DNA from: Bacteroidota bacterium
Lineage (GTDB): Bacteria; Bacteroidota; Bacteroidia; Cytophagales; Cyclobacteriaceae
Reading direction: 5' to 3'
Assembly: GCA_016178785.1 (NCBI GenBank)
Contig: JACOSO010000021.1
Location: forward strand, 23,375-87,374
DNA length: 64,000 nt
Shown: positions 45,275 through 54,723 of the stretch, piece by piece
Layout of the letters: each line of letters opens with the position of its first letter
Position numbering within the stretch: position 1 is the stretch's first letter
Position numbers and translations under genes: made by a program
The notes under the pieces: generated by a model
The model's database searches: none
Seen by the model: only the letters and a program-made list of their open reading frames with translations
What the model was told of the DNA's origin: nothing

Positions 45275-47242
45275 TTGAATCCTCAACCTACTTGCCTACG
45301 AAGCGTCTGCCATGGATGGCTCCTGGTTGTGTTTCTATCTATGACGCCCCTTTCTCATGTCTTTTCCCAAGTACCCTCTGACTCTCTCACGCTTAAAAAG
45401 TTGAAGAAATTAAGCATGGAAGAGCTCATGAATGTAGAGGTAACTTCCATCTCAATGAGGCCGGAGAAATTGACAGAAGTAGCCTCTGCAGTACAAGTAA
45501 TTACGGGCGAAGATATACATCGTTCGGGTGTAACCAGGCTTCCCGAAGCATTACGACTCGTATCAAATCTTCAAATGTCGCAAGCAAACTCGCACGATTG
45601 GGCTATCACAGCGAGAGGCTTTGATGGGCTCCCTTCATCAGGTGGAATACTTGCCAATAAATTACTGGCAATGGTAGACGGTAGAATTATTTACAATCCA
45701 CTTTTTGGAGGAGTTTACTGGGATGTACAGAATGTAATGCTGGAAGATGTAGATCGCATTGAAGTAGTAAGCGGACCGGGCGGCACACTGTGGGGAGCAA
45801 ATGCCGTGAACGGAGTCATCAACGTGGTAACAAAAAGCGCAAAAGAAACCCAGGGATTGTACGTGTCGGGAGCGGGAGGATCTTTGCTGCAGAATTTTGG
45901 TGGAATACGATTGGGCGGCCGGAGTCAGATTGACTCGAATCTCTATTTTCGAATATATACGCAACGGTTCGATCAAAAGAGTACAACACTGGAGAATGGA
46001 AAAGATGCGAAGGACGGATGGAATATGACGCAGGGAGGATTTCGAATGGACTACTATCCATCAAATACAAATACGCTGACTTTGCAAGGCGATTTTTACG
46101 AGGGTGTTGAAAACGATTCAGTCAAACACGCTAATACGGATGGACAAAATCTATTGGCCCGGTTCACACATTCTTTTTCTGATCAATCAAACTTGGTTAT
46201 CCGAGCTTATTTTGATCGCACCTGGCGAAAGACACCAGAATCAGCACAGCCATTTTTTTATGAACTCAATACCTATGATTTTGATATCCAGCATCGCTTT
46301 TCTTTAGGCAGCAAGCAAAGTATACTTTGGGGCGGTGCCTATCGGCTTCAAAAAGATAAAACAGCCAGTACTTTTAATCCACCGAGGACTGCTCCTTCTT
46401 TTAATCCGGTTAACCGGGATATGCCCCTCTATAGTGGGTTTATACAAGATGAGATTGCGCTTGTTCCAGACAAGATCAAACTTACTGTTGGCAGTAAATT
46501 TCTGAACAATGTTTTTTCCGACTTCGAAGTTCAACCCAGCGCCCGCATGGCCTGGACTTTAGATAAAAAACAAACTGTTTGGTCAGCCGTATCGCGTGCT
46601 ATTCGCATACCTACTCGTTTTGATGCTGACATCACAAAAACACCAACTAAATTTAATTCCGAAAAGATTACAGCCTACGAAATTGGTTATCGGGTTCGCC
46701 CGGTAGATCAGCTATCTCTTTCATTCGCTACCTTTTATAATAAATACCACGACCTGCGTAGCCTTGATTCAGCATCAGATCCTTTACAACCAATAGTGTT
46801 GGCAAACTCACAACAAGCTGAGTCATGGGGGTTTGAATTCTCTGGTAATTTTCAGGCAACAAATTGGTGGCGGCTGCGTGGCGGGTACACCTACTTTGAC
46901 AAGAATATTTCGCCCATCAACGCAAAAGTTTTACCGATCAGTGGTGCATTTGAAGGCGTTGATCCGAAAAATATATTCATGTTTCAATCTATTATGAATT
47001 TGAGAAGCGTGCAACTGGATATGATGGGCCGTTATGCAGATACATTGCCTTCTGTCACTGCAACAAGCACTCCTACTCCCAAGGTGCCTCCTTATTTCAC
47101 ATTTGATGTACGTTTGGCTTGGCAGTTTAAGTGTTTTGAATTTTCAGTTGTTGGACAAAACTTATGGGAAGACCGGCATTCAGAAGTCGGTGCTTCAAAA
47201 ATACCTCGAACCATTTACGGAAAGATCACGTGTCGGTTTTAA
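45275..47242 (+). CDS. TonB-dependent outer membrane receptor
   Basis: A 655-residue outer-membrane receptor. TTG at 45275 gives a normal signal peptide (GWLLVVFLSMTPLSHVFSQ); no upstream ATG fits. The LKKLSMEELMNVEVTSIS box follows, then the plug domain (about residues 60-180: VASAVQVITGEDI, RSGVTRLPEAL, RIEVVSGPGGTLWGANAVNG) and a 22-stranded barrel ending in CRF. The mature start resembles receptors found beside YfiR and sensor kinase genes, and that is the case here: the YfiR gene overlaps its end by 13 bases. Ligand unknown. Confidence 0.9.
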   Translation: MNPQPTCLRSVCHGWLLVVFLSMTPLSHVFSQVPSDSLTLKKLKKLSMEELMNVEVTSISMRPEKLTEVASAVQVITGEDIHRSGVTRLPEALRLVSNLQMSQANSHDWAITARGFDGLPSSGGILANKLLAMVDGRIIYNPLFGGVYWDVQNVMLEDVDRIEVVSGPGGTLWGANAVNGVINVVTKSAKETQGLYVSGAGGSLLQNFGGIRLGGRSQIDSNLYFRIYTQRFDQKSTTLENGKDAKDGWNMTQGGFRMDYYPSNTNTLTLQGDFYEGVENDSVKHANTDGQNLLARFTHSFSDQSNLVIRAYFDRTWRKTPESAQPFFYELNTYDFDIQHRFSLGSKQSILWGGAYRLQKDKTASTFNPPRTAPSFNPVNRDMPLYSGFIQDEIALVPDKIKLTVGSKFLNNVFSDFEVQPSARMAWTLDKKQTVWSAVSRAIRIPTRFDADITKTPTKFNSEKITAYEIGYRVRPVDQLSLSFATFYNKYHDLRSLDSASDPLQPIVLANSQQAESWGFEFSGNFQATNWWRLRGGYTYFDKNISPINAKVLPISGAFEGVDPKNIFMFQSIMNLRSVQLDMMGRYADTLPSVTATSTPTPKVPPYFTFDVRLAWQFKCFEFSVVGQNLWEDRHSEVGASKIPRTIYGKITCRF

Positions 47243-47784
47243 AAAAAACGATAGCACATCGCTACTTCAAGGTATCTCTGCTTGCCTGCAGCACAATTCT
47301 TTTTTCTGCTCAAACACAAATTGCGCGCGAGTATCAGATCAAAGCTGTCTTTCTTTTCAACTTTGCCCAATTTGTAGAGTGGCCCACCACCTCTTTTCAG
47401 GAAACAAATGCCATCGTGATAGGCGTCCTGGGTGACGACCCTTTTGGTACTTATCTGGACGAGGCCGTTCGCGGAGAGGAAGTAAATGGTCACCCGTTGG
47501 TTGTTCAACGCTACCGGCACATTAATGATATCAAGGCATGTCACATTCTTTTTATCAACGCAGCCGAAACGCGTCAACAAGTCTTGGCCAGTTTAAAACC
47601 CAAGAGCATTCTCACTGTGAGCGATGCAGACAACTTTACAAAACAGGGAGGCATGATCCTGTTTTTTACAGAAAACAAGAAGACCCGGATTCGCATCAAT
47701 TTGAATGCAACTAAGGACGCAAACCTGACCATCAGTTCGAAATTGCTCAGGCTCGCTGAAATTGTTGGTCCGCAAAAAAACTAA
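47230..47784 (+). CDS. YfiR family periplasmic protein (DUF4154)
   Basis: A 184-residue exported protein. GTG at 47230 gives a signal peptide (KKTIAHRYFKVSLLACS, cleaved near residue 28); the open frame from 47164 would add 22 codons out of the receptor gene. The rest is a DUF4154/YfiR domain: AVFLFNFAQFVEWP, IGVLGDDPFGTYLDE, RQQVLASLKPKSILTVSD, GGMILFFTE and IRINLNA. In Pseudomonas, YfiR is a periplasmic repressor of the CHASE8-GGDEF protein YfiN. It lies directly before a CHASE8 kinase (four-base gap). Confidence 0.88.
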   Translation: MSVLKKTIAHRYFKVSLLACSTILFSAQTQIAREYQIKAVFLFNFAQFVEWPTTSFQETNAIVIGVLGDDPFGTYLDEAVRGEEVNGHPLVVQRYRHINDIKACHILFINAAETRQQVLASLKPKSILTVSDADNFTKQGGMILFFTENKKTRIRINLNATKDANLTISSKLLRLAEIVGPQKN

Positions 47785-47788
47785 TATC

Positions 47789-50038
47789 ATGTTCTCCAAA
47801 GGCACTTCCATCCAGCGAAAGCTTATGCGAGTAATTATGGTGACTAGCGGAGCTGTGCTGCTACTGACATGTCTTGCCTATTTTGCCTACGAGGTTCTCA
47901 CATTTCGACAGGCTATGGTGAGGCAACTTACTGTTCTTGGAGAGATAATCGCTACAAATAGCACGGCAGCACTTGCATTTGAGAGTCGTAGTGATGCCGA
48001 GGAGATACTTGCCGCACTTAAAGCAGAACGGCACATCGTGGCTGCCAGCCTTTATGATAAAGACGGAAAACTGTTTTCACGATATCCTTCTGATCTGTCC
48101 GTCAATATGTTTCCCACTGCACCTGGGGATGAGAGTTATCGTTTTGAAAATTTCCACCTCGTGGGATTTCAGCCTGTGGTGCAAGGGAACAAACGCCTGG
48201 GCACGCTTTACATGAAATCAGATTATGGTGCGATGTATGATCGACTCCAGCTCTATGGCGGCATTGCTCTATTGGTTATAGCTATTTCATCTCTTTTGGC
48301 TTATGTGCTTTCCAAACGCTTACAGCATGGAATCACAAAGCCAATCCTCGCATTAACTCAAACAGCCAAAGTAATTTCCAATCGTGGCGATTACTCCGTT
48401 CGCGTTGTCAAATTAGCCGAAGATGAATTAGGCGTTCTTACAGATGCCATCAACCAGATGCTTTCGCAAATTGAAGACCAAAATCTGGCATTGAGTGAAA
48501 GCAGCGCTCGAGTCCATGCCGTTCTTAATTCTGCACTGAGCGCTGTGATCTTGATGGATGCTGCCGGATTGATCACTGACTGGAATGGAAGGGCTGAAGA
48601 AATATTCGGGTGGACACGCGAGGAAGCTGTTGGACGGTCTCTGGCAGAAACTATTATACCGGAGAACTTTCGAGTCGCACATCAAAATGGTCTTAAACAC
48701 TTTCTGAAAACAGGCGAAGGCCCTGTTATTAATAAGCTTATTGAACTGAGTGCCCTACGCAAAAACGGCAGTGAGTTTCCGATAGAATTATCTATCAGTT
48801 CACTAAAGACCGGAAATGTGCTGGCATTTTGTGGCTTTGTAACTGACATTACTAAACGCAAGCAAGCCGAAGCAGAAATCCTCTCGCTCAATCAAAATCT
48901 TGAACAAAAAGTAAGGGAGCGAACAGACCAATTAGAAAACAATATTATCCAGTTAAATGAAAGCGAGGAGCAATTAAAAAAAAGCAATGAACTATTTTCC
49001 AAGCTTTTTAATCTAAATCCAGCTGCCATCCTCATCTCACGCCTGGATAATGCCAAGGTAGTGAAGGTAAATGAAGCCTTTCTTTCCTTCTTTGGGTTTT
49101 CAAGTAGCGAAGAAGTACTTGGCAAAACCGCCAGAGAATTAAATATAGTTGCTCATCCCGAACAAAGAGAGGAGCTTGCCCAGCTTCTCAAAGAGAATAA
49201 CGTGGTAAAGGATTTTGAAATCAATGCCTACACCAAACAAGGTAAAATGTTTTGGATTTCAACTTCCATTCTTATTATTGAGCTCGAAAATATACCGTGT
49301 CTTTTTTCTATCTCCATAGACATCAGCAATCGCAAAGGAATTGAAGAACAAGTGCGCGCAGCTAATAAGGAACTGGAGGCATTCTCTTATTCTGTATCAC
49401 ACGATTTAAGGGCACCCCTGCGCTCGATTCATAGTTACATCAATATTTTGTATGAAGAGTATGCCGAAAAATTGGATGAGGAGGCAAAACGGTTAATCAA
49501 CATAGTAATGAACAATAGCAAGAAGATGGGCCAATTGATCGATGACCTGCTTGCTTTTTCAAGGCTTGGAAGAAGGGAGTTGACCATGACTGCAGTGAAT
49601 ATGAATTCTGTGGTTGCTACTATCTGGGAGGACGTGGCAAGACTTAATGAAGGAAACAATTTGAAATTAATGTTGTCGAATCTTCCTGATGCCAAAGCCG
49701 ATAACGCAGCAATAACCCAGGTATGGACAAATCTGATTTCAAATGCCGTGAAATATTCTCGCAACAAAGAGCATCCGATCATTGAAATCGGTCATTTCGA
49801 TAATGAAGGAACTACGGTGTATTTCGTTCGCGATAACGGTGCGGGCTTTGACATGAGGTACTACGATAAACTTTTTGGTGTTTTTCAGCGCCTTCATTCA
49901 TCTAAAGAATTTGAAGGCACAGGTGTAGGCCTAGCGATAGTTCACCGGATTGTTTCCAGGCATGGCGGACGTGTCTGGGCAGAATCAAAAATTCAGGAGG
50001 GTACAACATTTTACTTTTCAATAAATGGAGAAACATGA
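47789..50038 (+). CDS. CHASE8-HAMP-PAS-PAS histidine kinase
   Basis: A 749-residue inner-membrane kinase. Helix 1 (about residues 12-35), a periplasmic CHASE8 domain (36-145: IIATNSTAALAFESRSDAEE, ILAALKAERHIVAASLYD), helix 2 (about 152-175), HAMP, PAS (245-360), coiled coil, PAS (405-520), HisKA with SVSHDLRAPLRS (His near 536) and HATPase (DNGAGFDMRYYDKLFG). Start at 47789 is four bases after YfiR. CHASE8 is the sensor of YfiN, the protein that YfiR represses, so here the same input is joined to a kinase. Its transmitter core is near-identical to those at 52.7 and 55.8 kb. Confidence 0.92.
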   Translation: MFSKGTSIQRKLMRVIMVTSGAVLLLTCLAYFAYEVLTFRQAMVRQLTVLGEIIATNSTAALAFESRSDAEEILAALKAERHIVAASLYDKDGKLFSRYPSDLSVNMFPTAPGDESYRFENFHLVGFQPVVQGNKRLGTLYMKSDYGAMYDRLQLYGGIALLVIAISSLLAYVLSKRLQHGITKPILALTQTAKVISNRGDYSVRVVKLAEDELGVLTDAINQMLSQIEDQNLALSESSARVHAVLNSALSAVILMDAAGLITDWNGRAEEIFGWTREEAVGRSLAETIIPENFRVAHQNGLKHFLKTGEGPVINKLIELSALRKNGSEFPIELSISSLKTGNVLAFCGFVTDITKRKQAEAEILSLNQNLEQKVRERTDQLENNIIQLNESEEQLKKSNELFSKLFNLNPAAILISRLDNAKVVKVNEAFLSFFGFSSSEEVLGKTARELNIVAHPEQREELAQLLKENNVVKDFEINAYTKQGKMFWISTSILIIELENIPCLFSISIDISNRKGIEEQVRAANKELEAFSYSVSHDLRAPLRSIHSYINILYEEYAEKLDEEAKRLINIVMNNSKKMGQLIDDLLAFSRLGRRELTMTAVNMNSVVATIWEDVARLNEGNNLKLMLSNLPDAKADNAAITQVWTNLISNAVKYSRNKEHPIIEIGHFDNEGTTVYFVRDNGAGFDMRYYDKLFGVFQRLHSSKEFEGTGVGLAIVHRIVSRHGGRVWAESKIQEGTTFYFSINGET

Positions 50039-50073
50039 ATTAATGAATGCCTGAAATTCCCCTTCAGCCCGCC

Positions 50074-50102
50074 CATGGTGGTGTCGACACGAACCATGGT
50101 AC
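50074..50102. repeat. Palindromic repeat, first copy
   Basis: CCCATGGTGGTGTCGACACG followed by AACCATGGTAC. GTGTCGACAC is a perfect palindrome and CATGG appears at both ends. The right arm can pair over 17 bases with the left arm of the second copy (50246-50262). Confidence 0.7.
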
Positions 50103-50193
50103 TGGAGGAGATTCATTAAAATATTTTTTGAGTCTAGACTTGGCCGAAAAGTCATTTTCTTAAAAATCGAAAACACCGCATACGCGTTCGACA

Positions 50194-53100
50194 ATGGGCG
50201 ATCCCTGTACATTCTTTTCTCAGACTAAAAAATGGAAGGCCCCCCGCCCATGGTTCGTGTCGACATGGACCATGGTACTTGGGTTCATGTTGATATCAGG
50301 CAATCTCTGCTTTGGCCAGGAGAATATTCGGTTTGAAAGAATATCGGTGAATGAAGGTCTTTCACAATCTGATGTAAAGAGTTTCGTTCAGGACAAATTC
50401 GGATTCCTTTGGATCGGAACGCGTGATGGCCTGAGCAAATATGACGGACTCGAATTCAGCCGATACAACCGGGAGAAAGATGATTCTACATCTCTTCAAT
50501 TTAACCAGATCCTTGATCTCCGGGTTGATTTGACTGGTAATATCTGGATAGGCTCAACAGGCGGAATAAGTATTTACAATTACTCAAAGAATAACTTTGA
50601 AAATTTTTTTCTCAATGACAACGAGTTGCAGTCTACCGACATTAACCACATTTTATTGACCGGGCAACACACTGCTCTTCTATCAACCAACAAAGGTCTG
50701 GTAAACTTTGATCTCAAGCGAAGAATATTTTTTATTGATCAAGACCTGGAGTCATTTAAGGGCATGAAGGTTTCATGCACATATCAGACAGAAGCGCATG
50801 GATTATGGATAGGGACCGATAACGGTGTATTCATAAAAACTTCCGGTAAACCCGGGTGGGTCAGGCTTCTTGAAGGCAACGGTATACTGAACATCGCCTT
50901 TGATCCCAATGGTAAAGTTTATCTCTCTGCTTCAACAGGACTTTTTTGCTATGATTTAAAAAAGGAGAAAGCAGAGAAGGTCGTCCTGCCTCCTGGTTTT
51001 GCTCCGGTCACTGAAGTAATGAGAATGAAGAATGGCGACCTCTGGGTAGCCAGTAATAAAGTTATTGTTCTCGATAAAAATGATGCATTCAAGTATGTTC
51101 TGGGGCACGACCAATTTAACAGCTATAGTCTTTCTGAAGACAGGGCGAGAGTCCTTTATCAAACACGCGATGACGTTATTTGGGTTGGCACATTTGGTTA
51201 TGGCCTGAATAAGTTCAATCCGGATGTTGCCAAGTTCTCGCATTTAAATGCGCAAACATCTTTACCGCTATCCGGGAATTATGTTTCAACCATATATACC
51301 GCAGATGACACTACGCTATTGGTTGGCACCTCGCGAGGCCTGGATGTAATCGATATGAAGGCACGGTCAGCAAAACATTTTTCCGGCAAGGAAGACTTGT
51401 ATCAGATCCTTAAGATTTTCACCGATCGAAAAAACAGAATTTGGGCAGCTACATCAAACGGATTTGTGTTGTATAACGGTAACAAGTTGATCCCGAAAAA
51501 CATTTTCCTGCGTTCGGTCTATGATGTTGCCGAGTGGGATGAAACAAGGCTTATTCTTGCAGATCGTGTAGGTGGTATCTACTTATTTGATAGAAAGACG
51601 GACCGTACTTCTTTATTTATTCCCGCCAGTAAACTACGCGAGGAAGTTTCATGCGTGCTTGTTGAAGATAATCATGTATGGGTCGGATGTAAGGATGGCT
51701 TGAAATTATTTGATAGAAAAGGACAATTAATCAGGCGCTTTACAGCCGGAACCGAGAAATCGGGATCACTTCATTCTTCTTTCATAAAATCTCTCTATCG
51801 CGATGCAAAAAAAAATCTGTGGATCGGCACGTGGGGAGGCGGCCTAAGTATGCTCAATACAAACGACAGCACCTTTACCACCTATGATATAAACAATGGC
51901 TTGCCTAATAATGTAGTTTATGGAATGCTGGAAGATCATGCCGGAATTCTTTGGCTAAGCACTAACCTTGGGATATCTGCCTTTAATCCCCAAAGTCATG
52001 TTTTCCGAAACTTCAATTTTTCTGATGGCCTGCAGAGTAATGAATTTAATACCGGAGCCTACTTTAAATCAGCAAGTGGAAAACTGTATTTCGGAGGAGT
52101 AAATGGATTAAGTTTCTTCAACCCGGATGAAATAACAGAAAAGCAACCTGTTCCTTCCATCCTTACTACTTCCATTACTATCAATAATAAAGCGTTGACT
52201 TTTCAGGATAACGACAGCCAGAGAAATGTACTGATGATTGATAAAATAAGATCAAGCTGGAAAGAGAATGATATTGGCGTAGCGTTTACGTCTATCGATT
52301 TCAAACACGCGCAAACACGCCCTTTTCAATATGCCCTAAAAGACACAACATGGTATGATATTGGCAATCGCAGAAGCCTTGAATTACTGGACCTGCCCAG
52401 CGGGCATCATGAAATAAAGGTGCGAACAAGAAATTCTGACAATAGCTGGAGTCACGATAGAATTTTGCTTTCGATTGAAATCGTTCCTCCGTTATGGGAA
52501 AAAGCATGGTTCAGAATAATTGCCGTGCTTGCTTTCCTTGCAACGACTTTTGCTGCCTACCGGTATAGGGTAGCCCGGTTAAAAGGAATGAATGCGCTTC
52601 TCAACAAACTTGTCATGGAACGCACCAAAGAAATCCAGGCAAAGAATGAGGAAATAGCAACTCAAAATGATCAATTGCATCGGCTAAATAGTGAGCTGCA
52701 AGCATTTTCCTATTCCGTTTCTCACGACTTGCGCTCTCCCCTCAGGTCTGTCATTGGATATTCGAAGATCCTGGAGGAAGATTATGATGAAAAACTGGAC
52801 GAGGAGGGAAAAAAGCTTTTGAAGGTAATTCAAAAAAATGCCTTGAGAATGAATAATCTGATTAACGATTTGCTTGAATTCTCAAAATTAGGCAACAAAG
52901 AGCTGCAGAAAACCGAGATCGATACAGGAATGCTCGTCAGAAATATTCTTGATCATATTAATACTTCAACGCGGCACAAAGCAGAAATTAAATTAAATGC
53001 GTTGCCTTCAGTATTTGCGGACAGCAATTTACTCTCGCAAGCATGGATCAATTTGGTATCCAATGCAATAAAATATTCAGCCAAGAAGGAAAAGCCAGTC

Positions 53101-53352
53101 GTAGAAATTTGCTCGTACAGTGAAGAAAATGAAATCGTCTTTTACGTGAAAGACAACGGTGCCGGATTTGATATGAGGTACGTTGATAAACTGTTTGGCG
53201 TGTTTCAGCGTTTGCATAAGCTTGATGAATTTGAAGGAACCGGAGTAGGGCTTGCCCTTGTCAAGCGAATTGTGACCCAACATGGGGGCCGTGTTTGGGC
53301 TGAAGGAAAAGTAGATGAAGGCGCTACTTTTTACTTTTCACTTCCCTCCTAG
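50194..53352 (+). CDS. Two-component propeller sensor kinase (Reg_prop, Y_Y_Y, HisKA, HATPase)
   Basis: A 1052-residue periplasm-sensing kinase. After a signal-like segment, about residues 45-690 form two seven-bladed propellers of Reg_prop repeats (FVQDKFGFLWIGTRDGLSKY, IWIGSTGGIS), then a Y_Y_Y domain (about 690-765), a transmembrane helix (about 770-790), a coiled coil and a transmitter (SVSHDLRSPLRS, His near 843; DNGAGFDMRYVDKLFG). Unlike canonical hybrid kinases of this class there is no receiver or AraC output. The ATG at 50194 gives a better signal (TKKWKAPR then a hydrophobic stretch) than the ATG at 50272; the second palindrome copy is translated in between. Confidence 0.9.
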   Translation: MGDPCTFFSQTKKWKAPRPWFVSTWTMVLGFMLISGNLCFGQENIRFERISVNEGLSQSDVKSFVQDKFGFLWIGTRDGLSKYDGLEFSRYNREKDDSTSLQFNQILDLRVDLTGNIWIGSTGGISIYNYSKNNFENFFLNDNELQSTDINHILLTGQHTALLSTNKGLVNFDLKRRIFFIDQDLESFKGMKVSCTYQTEAHGLWIGTDNGVFIKTSGKPGWVRLLEGNGILNIAFDPNGKVYLSASTGLFCYDLKKEKAEKVVLPPGFAPVTEVMRMKNGDLWVASNKVIVLDKNDAFKYVLGHDQFNSYSLSEDRARVLYQTRDDVIWVGTFGYGLNKFNPDVAKFSHLNAQTSLPLSGNYVSTIYTADDTTLLVGTSRGLDVIDMKARSAKHFSGKEDLYQILKIFTDRKNRIWAATSNGFVLYNGNKLIPKNIFLRSVYDVAEWDETRLILADRVGGIYLFDRKTDRTSLFIPASKLREEVSCVLVEDNHVWVGCKDGLKLFDRKGQLIRRFTAGTEKSGSLHSSFIKSLYRDAKKNLWIGTWGGGLSMLNTNDSTFTTYDINNGLPNNVVYGMLEDHAGILWLSTNLGISAFNPQSHVFRNFNFSDGLQSNEFNTGAYFKSASGKLYFGGVNGLSFFNPDEITEKQPVPSILTTSITINNKALTFQDNDSQRNVLMIDKIRSSWKENDIGVAFTSIDFKHAQTRPFQYALKDTTWYDIGNRRSLELLDLPSGHHEIKVRTRNSDNSWSHDRILLSIEIVPPLWEKAWFRIIAVLAFLATTFAAYRYRVARLKGMNALLNKLVMERTKEIQAKNEEIATQNDQLHRLNSELQAFSYSVSHDLRSPLRSVIGYSKILEEDYDEKLDEEGKKLLKVIQKNALRMNNLINDLLEFSKLGNKELQKTEIDTGMLVRNILDHINTSTRHKAEIKLNALPSVFADSNLLSQAWINLVSNAIKYSAKKEKPVVEICSYSEENEIVFYVKDNGAGFDMRYVDKLFGVFQRLHKLDEFEGTGVGLALVKRIVTQHGGRVWAEGKVDEGATFYFSLPS
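50247..50277. repeat. Palindromic repeat, second copy (inside the kinase gene start)
   Basis: CCCATGGTTCGTGTCGACAT followed by GGACCATGGTAC. Its left arm CCATGGTTCGTGTCGAC is the exact reverse complement of the right arm of the first copy, 145 bases away. It is translated in frame as part of the signal region (PRPWFVSTWTMV). Confidence 0.7.
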
Positions 53353-53464
53353 TCTTATTTATTTCATCCGTTGACAACTACTCACCCAAGAGGAATTTTC
53401 ACAGTGAAGTCCGCCCATCACCACCGACAGGATTTTATTTTGCAGTCTTTCATTCTTTATGACT

Positions 53465-53860
53465 TCAACTCTTATCGGCCAGTATTGCGTTAACCGCAAT
53501 AACTATTTCCCTGGTGGATCGTGGTGAGTGCTTGAGGTAAACGCTTGCACCAAGCTCATAGGCAAGTACTTCTTGCGAACGAGAGACGGATTTTGCTGTG
53601 TATAGAATAAAAGGGATTGAATAGTAGCTGAGGCTACCTCTTACCATAGATAGAAGAGTGTAGCCGTCAATTAATGGTAATTGAACATCCGAAATAATTA
53701 ATTCTGGAGAGGTTTTGTTTCCAAGAGCTTTGTAACCTTCGACACCATTGTAAGCTTTAACTACCTCGTGGCCATCACCCTCGAGCACTGCGGTTAAAAG
53801 CTTGTTGCTTACGATGTCGTCTTCAACTATTAAAATTTTCATAACCAATTTTTTATCCAT
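53465..53860 (-). CDS. Receiver-only response regulator
   Basis: A 131-residue single receiver domain: ILIVEDDIVSNKLLTAVLE, phospho-acceptor in LIISDVQLP, and VYLKHSP with the conserved Lys. The ATG at 53860 overlaps the stop of the upstream fragment by one base (TGATG), so translation is coupled. No output domain. It converges on the propeller kinase and may be its partner, since that kinase lacks its own receiver; this is inference. Confidence 0.85.
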   Translation of the reverse strand: MDKKLVMKILIVEDDIVSNKLLTAVLEGDGHEVVKAYNGVEGYKALGNKTSPELIISDVQLPLIDGYTLLSMVRGSLSYYSIPFILYTAKSVSRSQEVLAYELGASVYLKHSPRSTREIVIAVNAILADKS

Positions 53861-54066
53861 CAATTATTACATAGGACATAAACATTCTCAACAGTTACAA
53901 AGACATCAACGGCTTGTAAAATTTCTTTTGAATAGCCTGACTTCACGCTGTACTTATCTGTCCATATATCATAAGCCATAGGCTCAACCGAGTGACCTTT
54001 AGCTTCTAGCAGTGCCTTTAATAGGTCGCTGCATCCGATTTTGTCTTCTACTAATAAAATTTTCAT
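53860..54066 (-). pseudogene. Truncated receiver fragment, 68 aa
   Basis: The first 30 residues (MKILLVEDKIGCSDLLKALL) are the start of a receiver domain, with the first strand, acidic patch and helix; then the sequence diverges (YDIWTDKYSVKSGYSKEI) and ends before any phospho-acceptor Asp. It is too short to be a working receiver. It is a decayed copy of a regulator gene like its neighbour, still translationally coupled to it. Confidence 0.6.
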
Positions 54067-54190
54067 GGCAGTTGTATTTAGGTTTCTTATCTCGTTTACC
54101 GTAGAATAAAAGTAGGCTGACGATACGGCTAAATGAGTAGTCCGCTCAACGATTGAAATGTAGCGCGCTAGAGCATATTTCTGTAGGATG

Positions 54191-54655
54191 GAATGGGACA
54201 GGCTAAAACTGGGCGGAGATTGATTGTACGGTGGGTTGAGTCAATCGTTAACTTCTATCAAAAGAAATTGAGTTCGTGAGGACACGAACCTTGGCGAGAA
54301 TGGGACAGGCTAAAACTGGGCGGAGGTTGCTTGCACGGTGGGCTAAGTCAATCGTTAACTTCTATCAAAAGAAATTAAGTTCGTGAGGACACGAAACTTG
54401 GTGAGAATGGGACATGCTAAAACCGGGCGGAGATTGATTGCCCGGATGGGTTGAGTCAATCGTTAACTTCGATCAAAAGAAATGGAGCTCGTGAGGACAC
54501 GAACCTTGGCGAGAATGGACAGGCTAAAACTGGGCGGAGGTTGATTGTACGGTGGGTTGAGTCAATCGTTAACTTCGATCAAAAGAAATTAAGTTCGTGA
54601 GGACACGAACCTTGGCGAGAGGACACGAACCTTGGCGAGAAGGCACGAACCTTGG
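54191..54655. repeat. Four-copy 107-bp tandem array with terminal 20-bp repeats
   Basis: Units begin GAATGGGACA at 54191, 54298, 54405 and 54513 (spacing 107, 107, 108). Each holds GCTAAAACTGGGCGGAG, GTCAATCGTTAACTTC and the hairpin TTCGTG-AGGA-CACGAA (first at 54273-54288). After the last unit, GGACACGAACCTTGGCGAGA is repeated as a 20-base mini-tandem to about 54655. Units differ by scattered substitutions and no gene is read. It fills most of the gap between regulator genes (54067-54723); bases outside it hold nothing I can name. Confidence 0.88.
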
Positions 54656-54723
54656 CGATAGCGCTCAACTCCCTTTAGGTAGAGGCGGGTAAATTCATAT
54701 TAACAGCGAACTCAGACGATAAA

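Noticed and set aside
47034..47229. Earlier starts for the YfiR gene and a second plus-strand frame
   Set aside because: They lie inside the TonB receptor gene and give no signal peptide; GTG at 47230 does.
54191..54655. CRISPR array
   Set aside because: Units are about 107 bases, similar along their whole length, with no unique spacers and no cas genes in the window.
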